Origin: Chloroflexota bacterium | GTDB taxonomy: Bacteria; Chloroflexota; Anaerolineae; Aggregatilineales; UBA3940 | Assembly (NCBI GenBank): GCA_011051745.1 | Contig: DRKO01000321.1 | Location: 1-12,344, forward strand | Direction of reading: 5' to 3' | Length of the DNA stretch: 12,344 bases | Shown here: positions 5,899 to 12,344 of the stretch, piece by piece | How the letters are laid out: the number at the start of each line of letters is the position of its first letter | Position numbering within the stretch: position 1 is the first letter of the stretch | Made by a program: the position numbers and the translations under genes | The notes under the pieces: model-generated | The model's database searches: none | What the model saw: the letters and a program-made list of their open reading frames with translations, nothing else | What the model was told of the DNA's origin: nothing

Positions 5899-7284
5899 AT
5901 GACACGTACAATTGTCAGAGGTGGGACGATCGTCACCCCTGAAGGGACGTTCAGCGGTGATGTGGTGATCGAAGGCGAGAAGATCGCCGAAGTGACCGAA
6001 AAGGCAGAGAGCAGACCGGATGACACCGTCATCGAGGCGGAGGGCCTGCTCGTCCTGCCGGGGATCGTGGATGCCCACACGCACATCATGCTGGACACTG
6101 GCATTTATAAAACCGCCGATAACTGGCTGGTGGGAACGAGGACAGCCGCCGCAGGCGGGGTCACAACTGTGGTGGACTTCGCGACCCAGTTCCCCGGCCA
6201 GAGTTTTCGGGAGGCGGTCGAGAATCGCTGGGCTGAGGCACAGGATGCCATCGTAGACTACGCGCTACACTGCATGGTCACCGAGCTTCCCATCGGATCT
6301 GAGGATTCGTTGCGAACGCTGATCGAGATGGGCCTGCCCAGCTTCAAGATATACACAACCTATCGTCCCAACTACTACATGGATGACGCCACTATCCTCC
6401 GGCTGATGCGGAAAGCCGTTGAGATCGGAGGACTGGTGATCGTCCACGCCGAAAACGACGCGATGGTCACCGAGGCGACAGAGCATCTCGTCAACACAGG
6501 ACGGACCGGCTGGCAGTATCACCCGCTCAGCCGTCCGCCGGAGGCGGAACAGGAAGCCGTTAACCGTATCCTGTTTCTGGCGAGGCTGGCCGATGCGCCG
6601 GTATATATCGTGCACTGCACAACTGGCCTCAGCGTGGAACTGGTCCGCAACGCCCGACAGGCCGGACAACCGGCCTGGTGCGAGACCTGCCCGCAATACC
6701 TGCTGTTGGATGATCGCGTTTACCGGAGTGAGCACCCGGAGCACTACATCCTACAACCTCCGATCCGGCCTGCGGGCGAGCCTGAGAAGCTATGGAAACT
6801 GGTGAGCGAGGGAGCCGTCAGTCTGATCTCGACGGATAGCTGCGACTACACCCTTGAGCAGAAGCGTGAGTTCACCGAGTTCACGAAGACACCGGGCGGG
6901 CTGCCGGGCATCGAGACGCTGCTCCCTCTGGTCTACACCTACGGGGTGGATAAGGGTCGGATGGACCTCACCGACATGGTTCGCCTGCTCTGCGAGAACC
7001 CGGCCCGCCTGTTCGGGCTGGCCCCCAGGAAGGGCTTCCTGAAGCCGGGCAGCGATGCTGATCTGGTGCTCTACGATCCGGGCGTGGAGAAGGAGATCCA
7101 CCACGAAGACCTGCATTATCTGGCCGGATATAGCCCTTATGAGGGAATGGGCGTTAAAGGAGAGGTGCGGATGACCTTCTCCCGTGGGGAGGTCATCTAC
7201 CGGGACGGGGAAATTCTGGGAACCGCCGGACGCGGCCAGTTCGTGCCGGGCAAGCCGTTCTCAGTTGACGTGATGGAAACATAG
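5899..7284 (+). CDS. hyuA: Cyclic amidohydrolase, hydantoinase/dihydropyrimidinase type
   Basis: Predicted binuclear-metal enzyme (461 aa) that opens a cyclic ureide or hydantoin ring to an N-carbamoyl (ureido) acid. Barrel ligands are in place: His60 and His62 in DAHTHI, the carboxylated-lysine position Lys150 in PSFKIYTTY, the usual catalytic Tyr155, His183 in VIVHAEN, His239 in YIVHCTT and Asp313 in STDSCDYT. One feature is unusual: the motif normally read as Asp-His-Cys in hydantoinases is Asp-Ser-Cys here (Ser314). The frame is open from an ATG at 5884, but GAGG touches that codon, whereas GGAG at 5886-5889 is correctly spaced for the ATG at 5899, and MTRTIVRGGTIV is a normal family N-terminus. 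The substrate could be a hydantoin, dihydropyrimidine, allantoin or another purine-derived ring; the neighbourhood favours a purine ureide. Conventional allantoinases differ in several motifs, so I do not call it allantoinase. Confidence 0.88.
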   Translation: MTRTIVRGGTIVTPEGTFSGDVVIEGEKIAEVTEKAESRPDDTVIEAEGLLVLPGIVDAHTHIMLDTGIYKTADNWLVGTRTAAAGGVTTVVDFATQFPGQSFREAVENRWAEAQDAIVDYALHCMVTELPIGSEDSLRTLIEMGLPSFKIYTTYRPNYYMDDATILRLMRKAVEIGGLVIVHAENDAMVTEATEHLVNTGRTGWQYHPLSRPPEAEQEAVNRILFLARLADAPVYIVHCTTGLSVELVRNARQAGQPAWCETCPQYLLLDDRVYRSEHPEHYILQPPIRPAGEPEKLWKLVSEGAVSLISTDSCDYTLEQKREFTEFTKTPGGLPGIETLLPLVYTYGVDKGRMDLTDMVRLLCENPARLFGLAPRKGFLKPGSDADLVLYDPGVEKEIHHEDLHYLAGYSPYEGMGVKGEVRMTFSRGEVIYRDGEILGTAGRGQFVPGKPFSVDVMET

Positions 7285-7300
7285 TTACCAAGGGGACAAA

Positions 7301-9013
7301 ATGGAACGTCGAAAGCTGATAGAGATCGCACGGGGCGATCAGCCTGCCGCCTTACTCCTGAAAAACGCCCGTCTGGTTAACGTCTTTTCGGGCGAGGTAC
7401 AGGAAACGGACATCGCCATCCGACGCTCGCGAATCGTGGGCGTAGGGAAGGGTTACGAAGCCGAGCGGGTGATTGACCTGGGCGGGAAGTACGTTGCACC
7501 GGGGTACATTGATGCCCATGTGCATATCGAAAGCTCGATGTGCACCCCCCGCGAGTTCGCCAAAGCGGTGATCCCTCACGGGGTCACGTCGGTGGTGACC
7601 GATCCACACGAGATCGCCAACGTTCTGGGGCTGGAGGGGATCGGCTTCATGCTGGATCAGGCCAAATACGGCCCGCTGAGCATGTATGTGATGGCCTCCT
7701 CCTGTGTCCCCGCCACCCATATGGAGACCGCAGGGGCCAAGCTGGAAGCCTACGACATCGAGCACCTGAAAAGCAACCCCTGGGTGCTGGGGCTGGCAGA
7801 GGTGATGAACTACCCCGGCGTGGTACACGCCAGTGAAGACGTTCTCGCCAAGCTGGAAGCGTTCGGGGACATGATCATAGACGGGCACTGCCCCGGCCTG
7901 AGCGGTAAAGAGTTAAACGCTTACGTGGCCGCTGGCGTCGCCTCTGATCATGAGTGCACAACCGTTGAAGAGGCGCGCGAGAAGCTGCGTCTGGGCATGA
8001 CGATCTTCATCCGCGAAGCCACCAACGCCCATAACCTTCGCACGCTGCTTCCCCTCGTCACCCCGGCGAACAGCCGCCGCATCTGCTTCTGCACCGACGA
8101 CCGGCAGCCCGCCGACCTGCTGGATGAGGGTTCGATTGACTACATGGTGCGCGTCGCCATTCAAGAGGGGATTGACCCGATCACGGCTATTCGGATGGGG
8201 ACGCTGAACACCGCCGAGTACTTCGGGCTGCGGGACCGGGGGGCGATCGCTCCCGGTCGCCGGGCAGACCTGTTCATCTTCTCTGATCTGAATAACCCCG
8301 TTCCAGAGCAGGTTTACCGGGGCGGCTATCTGGTCGCCGAAAACGGGGAGATGCTCCCCATCAAGGAGGCCCGGCGGCCCATCGAACTGCGTAGCTCGAT
8401 GAACATTCGCTGGGAGACGGTCGACTTCGCCATTCCGGCAGAAGGGGCGAAAGCCCGCGTGATCGGCAGCATTCCCAACCAGCTTGTGACCGAGCACCTC
8501 ATCGAGGAGATCAAGCAGGTAGACGGCTACGCCGTTCCCGACGTTGAGCGTGACATCCTCAAGATGGCCGTCATTGAGCGACACCGGGCCACCGGCAATA
8601 TGGGAAAAGGGTTCATCCACGGGATCGGGCTCAAGCGAGGCGCAATCGCGGGGACGGTGGCCCATGATCATCATAATCTGGTCGTTATCGGCACGGACGA
8701 TGAGAGCATGATGGCCGCCGCTCAGGCCATCGCTCAGATGGGCGGTGGGCTGGTCGCTGTGGACGGAGAGACGATTCTGGCGCAGCTTCCGCTGCCGGTC
8801 GCCGGGCTGATGTCCGATCAGCCGATCGGGGAGGTGCGGGCCGGAATGGATCGGCTTCTGGGGGCTGCTCAGGAGCTTGGATCCTCGCTGCATGACCCCT
8901 TCATGGCGATGAGCTTTATGGCTCTGGAGGTCATCCCCAGCCTGAAACTCACCGACGTGGGGCTGGTAGACGTTGACCAATTTAGACTGGTTGATCTTTT
9001 CGTTAGGGGTTAA
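7301..9013 (+). CDS. ade: Adenine deaminase
   Basis: Cytosolic metal-dependent enzyme (570 aa) converting adenine to hypoxanthine and ammonia, the entry of adenine into purine salvage or breakdown. The length and motif order are those of bacterial Ade proteins: PGYIDAHVHIESSM (His73, His75, Glu77), TDPHEIANV (100-108), GLAEVMN (Glu167), DGHCPGL (His196), SDHECT (His217) and CTDDR (Asp266). The C-terminal Ade-specific domain is complete, including the HDHHNLVVIGTDD stretch and the Gly-rich GGGLVAVDG. AAGGGG ends five bases before the ATG. The gene follows the hydantoinase by only 16 bp, so the two are almost certainly cotranscribed. No frameshift or missing catalytic residue was seen. Confidence 0.96.
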   Translation: MERRKLIEIARGDQPAALLLKNARLVNVFSGEVQETDIAIRRSRIVGVGKGYEAERVIDLGGKYVAPGYIDAHVHIESSMCTPREFAKAVIPHGVTSVVTDPHEIANVLGLEGIGFMLDQAKYGPLSMYVMASSCVPATHMETAGAKLEAYDIEHLKSNPWVLGLAEVMNYPGVVHASEDVLAKLEAFGDMIIDGHCPGLSGKELNAYVAAGVASDHECTTVEEAREKLRLGMTIFIREATNAHNLRTLLPLVTPANSRRICFCTDDRQPADLLDEGSIDYMVRVAIQEGIDPITAIRMGTLNTAEYFGLRDRGAIAPGRRADLFIFSDLNNPVPEQVYRGGYLVAENGEMLPIKEARRPIELRSSMNIRWETVDFAIPAEGAKARVIGSIPNQLVTEHLIEEIKQVDGYAVPDVERDILKMAVIERHRATGNMGKGFIHGIGLKRGAIAGTVAHDHHNLVVIGTDDESMMAAAQAIAQMGGGLVAVDGETILAQLPLPVAGLMSDQPIGEVRAGMDRLLGAAQELGSSLHDPFMAMSFMALEVIPSLKLTDVGLVDVDQFRLVDLFVRG

Positions 9014-9078
9014 AATAGAAGGCTACCTGTGCAGTTCATGCACTTCTCAAATCCCAAACCACTTCAGGAGAAAGTACT

Positions 9079-10032
9079 ATGCGTAGTTTTGTAGGGCGTG
9101 ACATTCTTTCGTTGAAGGACTTCGAGCGCCACGAGTTTTTCCGTTGCTTTGAAGTTGCCGAGATGCTGGAGCCGTATGCCCGCGACCGTCGTAATGGCGA
9201 CCTGCTCAAGGAAAAAACGCTGGTTACTGCCTTCTACCAGCCGAGCACCCGCACGCGGCTCGCGACAGAGGCGGCCATGCACCGGCTGGGTGGTCACGTG
9301 ACCGGCTTTGCTGATGCGAAGATGACCCGCGCAGGGGACTTCTATCAGGAGGGCATCAAAGACACGGTCAAGATGCTCGAATACTATGGTGACGTGATCG
9401 CGATGCGCCACTTCCAGCAGGGGGCTCCTGCCGAGGCGGCCAAACATGCCAGCGTCCCGATCATCAACTGCGGCGACGGCTGGGGCGAGCACCCCACGCA
9501 GGTGTTGACCGACCTCTTCACGATCTGGCGTGAGAGGGGACGGCTGGATGGGCTGACGTGGATTCTGATCGGCGACATGCGGATGCGCACCATGCACAGC
9601 ATGAGCTATGCGCTCAGCAAGTTCGATCACAAGGCCTACGTGATCTCCCCTGACGAGATGTACTTCCTGCCCGAATTTGAGAAGGAAGTGGTGGACATGG
9701 GCTTCCGCTTCGAGCGAAAGGAGCACATCGAGCAGGTCATCGGCGAGGCTGATGTGATCTATATGGAGCCGGTCGTCCAGCCGGACTACACCAAGGCCCG
9801 CGAGGAAGCCCGCGAGGACAAGGGCACGACCCCATCAAACTATCAGGTCACCAAGAAGTTGCTCTTCGAGAAGGCCAAACCCGACGCCATCGTCCTGCAC
9901 TCACTCCCCCGCCAGGATGAACTCCTGCCCGACGTGGACACCACTCGCCATCAGCGCTACTGGGTTGAGGCGTACAACGGCGTTCTGATGCGAATGTCGT
10001 TGCTGGCGCTCGTCCTGGGAGCAGTTGAGTAA
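9079..10032 (+). CDS. Aspartate-carbamoyltransferase-like enzyme, probably a catabolic carbamoyltransferase with another substrate
   Basis: This 317-residue protein has the two-domain carbamoyltransferase fold and is closest in sequence to aspartate carbamoyltransferase (PyrB). The carbamoyl-phosphate site is intact: PSTRTR at 55-60, MRHFQQG with Arg110, and HPTQ with His138 and Gln141. Arg170-Thr171 in GDMRMRTMHS correspond to E. coli PyrB Arg167-Thr168, and HSLPRQDE matches HPLPRVDE. Two positions that define aspartate carbamoyltransferase are changed. The 80s-loop GKKGE containing Lys84 is replaced by GDFYQEG without lysine, and TRVQ containing Arg229, which holds the aspartate side chain, reads EPVVQ (230-234), followed by an inserted charged stretch around residues 237-255. 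The product is therefore probably not a biosynthetic PyrB. A putative ureidoglycine carbamoyltransferase has been proposed in purine catabolism and would fit the neighbours. A ribosome binding site, AGGAGAAAG, precedes the start. Confidence 0.8.
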   Translation: MRSFVGRDILSLKDFERHEFFRCFEVAEMLEPYARDRRNGDLLKEKTLVTAFYQPSTRTRLATEAAMHRLGGHVTGFADAKMTRAGDFYQEGIKDTVKMLEYYGDVIAMRHFQQGAPAEAAKHASVPIINCGDGWGEHPTQVLTDLFTIWRERGRLDGLTWILIGDMRMRTMHSMSYALSKFDHKAYVISPDEMYFLPEFEKEVVDMGFRFERKEHIEQVIGEADVIYMEPVVQPDYTKAREEAREDKGTTPSNYQVTKKLLFEKAKPDAIVLHSLPRQDELLPDVDTTRHQRYWVEAYNGVLMRMSLLALVLGAVE

Positions 10033-10044
10033 TTGCGACTCGGT

Positions 10045-10093
10045 CGGGGCGATACATTCCGGTGCAAACGGAGGGTATCGCCCCGTTTCTTAT
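10045..10093 (+). terminator. Rho-independent terminator after the first carbamoyltransferase gene
   Basis: CGGGGCGATAC (10045-10055) and GTATCGCCCCG (10075-10085) form a perfect 11-bp stem. The inner loop can extend it (TCCG with CGGA), and TTTCTTAT follows immediately. The hairpin begins 12 bases after the stop codon. It implies that the downstream carbamoyltransferase and carbamate kinase genes either have their own promoter or are read by partial read-through. Confidence 0.8.
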
Positions 10094-10148
10094 ACCGGGG
10101 CCAGAGTAACTATCGAAATCCATATTCAGAAATACGAGGGAAAGCGCA

Positions 10149-11132
10149 ATGCAGACTTATTTTGCAGGGCGTGACATGATCACGACCCAGGAATGGACGA
10201 CCGACGAACTGAACACCGTCTTCGATGTCGCTCTTGAACTCAAGCGCAAGCGCGCGCTCGGCGAGCCGCATCCTTACCTGCGCGATAAGGTGCTTGCGAT
10301 GCTGTTCTTCTTCTCCAGCACGCGGACCCGCGTAAGCTTTGAGGCCGGTATGGCCCAGCTCGGCGGGCACGCCGAATACATTGACCACCGCACCACCCAG
10401 ATCGCACACGGCGACACGGGCAAAGAGATCGGGGCGATCATCGGGCGCTACTGTGACGGGATCGCGATTCGGCAGTGCGACTGGGGCATCGGCAATGCCT
10501 ACATCCGTAGTGTGGCCGAGCACAGCCGTGTCCCCGTGTTGAACATGCAGTGCGATTATTACCACCCCTTCCAGGCGCTGGCCGATATGCTGACCATCTT
10601 TGAGCGCTTCGGGCGTAACGTGCAGGGCCTGACGCTGAACGTCTCTTACGCATACGCCGCCAGCTACCAGAAGCCGCTTTCGGCTCCGCAGAGTCTCATC
10701 CTGCTGGCGTCGCGCTATGGAATGAACGTCCGGCTGACGCGTCCGCCGGAGTTCAAGCTGATGCCGGACATCGTGGAGCAGGCCCAGCAGAACGCCGAGG
10801 CATCGGGTGGCTCGTTCGAGATTCTGGATGACTTCGACGCCGGTTTCGAGAACGCCGACATCGTCTACGCCAAGAGCTGGGGCGCAATGCTGACCACGAC
10901 GGATGAGCAGGAGTCCGCCGAGATCGCGAAGAAGTACACAGACTGGATCACGGACGAGCGCCGGATGTCGCTAACCCGCAACGGGGAGGGCATCTTCATG
11001 CACCCGCTGCCCGCCGACCGCAATATCGAGGTGACCGACGCCGTCATTGACGGGCCGCAGAGCGCGGTCTATGACGAGGCAGAGAACCGCCTGCACGTGC
11101 AAAAATCCGTCATGGCGTTGACGATGCGCTGA
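10149..11132 (+). CDS. ygeW: YgeW-type knotted carbamoyltransferase (compact form)
   Basis: Predicted cytosolic carbamoyltransferase (327 aa) of the knotted subfamily that includes E. coli YgeW, N-acetylornithine and N-succinylornithine carbamoyltransferases. The carbamoyl-phosphate motif SSTRTR is at 56-61 and HPFQ at 139-142. The proline-containing loop that forms the knot is visible at about 166-182 (YQKPLSAPQ), closely matching the YgeW form. Other YgeW-like blocks are QIAHGDTGKE, GNAYIRSV, ASGGSFEI and DIVYAKSWGAM, with HPLPADR at 285-291. It is about 70 residues shorter than E. coli YgeW (396 aa), lacking a helical insertion after the AKSW motif and the C-terminal tail. The ending (VTDAVIDGPQSAVYDEAENR) resembles N-succinylornithine carbamoyltransferase. 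GAGGG at 10136-10140 precedes the ATG. Carbamate kinase follows 49 bp downstream, suggesting phosphorolysis of a ureido compound. A biosynthetic ornithine-derivative role is the main alternative. Confidence 0.82.
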   Translation: MQTYFAGRDMITTQEWTTDELNTVFDVALELKRKRALGEPHPYLRDKVLAMLFFFSSTRTRVSFEAGMAQLGGHAEYIDHRTTQIAHGDTGKEIGAIIGRYCDGIAIRQCDWGIGNAYIRSVAEHSRVPVLNMQCDYYHPFQALADMLTIFERFGRNVQGLTLNVSYAYAASYQKPLSAPQSLILLASRYGMNVRLTRPPEFKLMPDIVEQAQQNAEASGGSFEILDDFDAGFENADIVYAKSWGAMLTTTDEQESAEIAKKYTDWITDERRMSLTRNGEGIFMHPLPADRNIEVTDAVIDGPQSAVYDEAENRLHVQKSVMALTMR

Positions 11133-11181
11133 TATGGAATGCGAACACGACATCTACATCCCAACATGATAAGAGGCTGAA

Positions 11182-12132
11182 ATGAGCGAACGTAAGCTGG
11201 CTGCCGTCGCCATCGGCGGTAACTCACTAATCAAATCGAAGGACAAAGCGGACGTCCCCCACCAGTTTGAGGCCGTGCGCGAGACATGCAAGCATCTGGC
11301 CGCGATGGTGGAGCAAGGCTGGGACCTGGTGGTGACACACGGGAACGGCCCTCAGGTCGGATTCATCCTCCGCCGTTCCGAACTGGCCGCCCATGAAGTA
11401 CACACCGTGCCGCTTGACATCATCGGTGCGGACACGCAGGGTTCAATCGGCTACATGCTCCAGCAGTCGCTGAGGAATGAATTCCGGCGGCGGGGGTTTG
11501 AGAAGCCCGCCGTGGCTGTCGTGACGCAGGTGCTGGTTGATGCGAACGATCCCGCGTTTCAGAACCCCTCCAAAGGGATCGGTGGATACCTGACGGAGGA
11601 GGAAGCGGAGAAGTTCCGCCAGGAAGGCTGGACGGTGGTAGACGACGCGGGCCGCGGCCTGCGCCGGATGATCGCTTCTCCCATTCCCAAACGCATCATT
11701 GAGCTGGATGTCATCAGCACGTTGCTGAAGGATGGCTTCCTCGTCATCGGAGTGGGCGGCGGCGGCATTCCGGTTGTCGAGGATGAGCAGGGGCTTCTGC
11801 GCGGGGCTCCGCCGTCCGTCATTGACAAGGACCGGGCCACCTCTCTGCTGGCCAGCGGTATCAACGCCGATCTCTTCCTGATCTCAACCGCCGTTGAGAA
11901 AGTTGCCATCAACTTCAACAAGCCCGATCAGAAGTGGCTTGACCATATGACGCTTGACGAAGCTCGCCGGTATATGGAGGAAGGTCACTTTGCACCGGGC
12001 AGCATGAAGCCTAAAATAGAAGCGGTGATCGCGTTCCTGGAGCGGGGGGGCAAACAAGCCCTGATCACCAATCCAGAGAACATTGCGCGGGCGCTGGCGG
12101 GGGAGACCGGAACCTGGATCACTCCCGACTGA
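11182..12132 (+). CDS. arcC: Carbamate kinase
   Basis: Cytosolic kinase (316 aa) that in catabolic settings converts carbamoyl phosphate and ADP to ATP, carbon dioxide and ammonia. Family signatures occur in order: IGGNSL at 11-16, VVTHGNGPQVG at 50-60, NPSKGIGGYLTEEEA, RRMIASPIPKRIIELD, the nucleotide-loop VGGGGIPVVED, VIDKDRATSLLA, and the C-terminal GSMKPKIEA. The length matches ArcC/YqeA proteins. AAGAGG ends five bases before the ATG. Directly following a YgeW-type carbamoyltransferase, it most likely harvests the carbamoyl phosphate released there, as in arginine deiminase, allantoin and E. coli ygeW-yqeA type systems. No arginine deiminase gene is in the window. Confidence 0.96.
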   Translation: MSERKLAAVAIGGNSLIKSKDKADVPHQFEAVRETCKHLAAMVEQGWDLVVTHGNGPQVGFILRRSELAAHEVHTVPLDIIGADTQGSIGYMLQQSLRNEFRRRGFEKPAVAVVTQVLVDANDPAFQNPSKGIGGYLTEEEAEKFRQEGWTVVDDAGRGLRRMIASPIPKRIIELDVISTLLKDGFLVIGVGGGGIPVVEDEQGLLRGAPPSVIDKDRATSLLASGINADLFLISTAVEKVAINFNKPDQKWLDHMTLDEARRYMEEGHFAPGSMKPKIEAVIAFLERGGKQALITNPENIARALAGETGTWITPD

Positions 12133-12222
12133 GGCCCGCACCCATCAGGGCTGGGGCAGAGAAGCCGCTGAAAGGCCCGGCTGATCTGCGCCAGCGATCT
12201 GAGGAGTATCAAGGAGAAGGAT

Positions 12223-12344
12223 ATGACTCACAAACGCATGCTACGGCTCATCGTCCTTGGTCTGATAGCGTTGCTGGTGCTCGCAGCCTGCGCACAGCCT
12301 GCGACGCCCTCTGCTGAAGAGGAGGTCGCGGCTGAAGAAGAGGC
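12223..12344 (+). CDS. Lipoprotein, N-terminal fragment (possible importer binding protein)
   Basis: Only the first 40 codons are present before the right edge. They show a typical lipoprotein signal: MTHKRMLRL, a hydrophobic core, and the lipobox LAAC with the lipidated cysteine at residue 23. An Ala/Glu-rich acidic linker follows, like that of the aapJ product. AGGAG at 12212-12216 is well placed. The 90 bp between carbamate kinase and this gene contain no clear terminator. Such a gene after a purine-catabolic cluster could be the binding protein of a nucleoside/purine ABC importer (BMP family), but the functional domain lies outside the window and nothing visible proves this. Confidence 0.8.
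   Translation, partial: MTHKRMLRLIVLGLIALLVLAACAQPATPSAEEEVAAEEE

Noticed and set aside
7913..8980. 355-codon minus-strand open frame
   Set aside because: It is a shadow of adenine deaminase, whose motifs are complete on the plus strand. The antisense peptide is His/Gly/Arg-rich with no recognisable fold.
9029..9043. Small inverted repeat GTGCA-GTTCA-TGCAC between ade and the next gene
   Set aside because: Five base pairs with a five-base loop is within chance expectation, and no T-run follows.
9079..10032. Plain call of pyrB (pyrimidine biosynthesis)
   Set aside because: The 80s-loop lysine and the aspartate-side-chain arginine are missing, no pyrimidine genes are nearby, and the setting is catabolic.

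Overview
The window reads as a chromosomal segment of a moderately GC-rich bacterium, most likely a Chloroflexota (Anaerolineae-like) lineage. That placement is an inference from the lipoproteins, whose lipobox is followed by an Ala/Glu/Pro-rich acidic linker (aapJ and the truncated 3' lipoprotein), and from the general look of the proteins. There is no rRNA or other phylogenetic marker to confirm it. I saw no tRNA, CRISPR array, insertion sequence or prophage gene.

Layout. Positions 1-2616 (minus strand) hold the first three genes of a general L-amino acid ABC importer of the Aap/Bzt type: a lipoprotein binding protein (aapJ), a 415-aa permease (aapQ) and the start of the second permease (aapM, running off the left edge). 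A perfect intercistronic hairpin separates aapJ from aapQ. Positions 2617-3474 are an 858-bp divergent intergenic region with no convincing gene. It carries a good minus-strand promoter, an imperfect inverted repeat lying over that promoter's -35 box, and a plus-strand promoter just ahead of folD.

Positions 3475-12132 are eight kilobases of co-directional plus-strand genes: folD, an 8-oxoguanine deaminase-type amidohydrolase, a hydantoinase/dihydropyrimidinase-type cyclic amidohydrolase, adenine deaminase, an aspartate-carbamoyltransferase-like enzyme with altered active-site positions, a rho-independent terminator, a compact YgeW-type knotted carbamoyltransferase, and carbamate kinase. The window ends in the first 40 codons of another lipoprotein, possibly the binding protein of an importer.

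How they may work together. The set looks catabolic and is reminiscent of the E. coli ygeW-ygeZ(hyuA)-yqeA-ssnA purine/ureide cluster. Adenine deaminase and the 8-oxoguanine deaminase would feed hypoxanthine and urate. The cyclic amidohydrolase would open a hydantoin-like ring to a ureido acid. One or both carbamoyltransferases would run in the phosphorolytic direction, taking carbamoyl phosphate off a ureido group. Carbamate kinase would convert that to ATP, CO2 and ammonia, and FolD would handle one-carbon units released from the purine ring (C2/C8). No xanthine dehydrogenase, urate-opening enzyme, ureidase or ammonia-lyase is in the window, so the route is incomplete here. The most interesting element is the pair of non-identical, probably catabolic carbamoyltransferases next to carbamate kinase.
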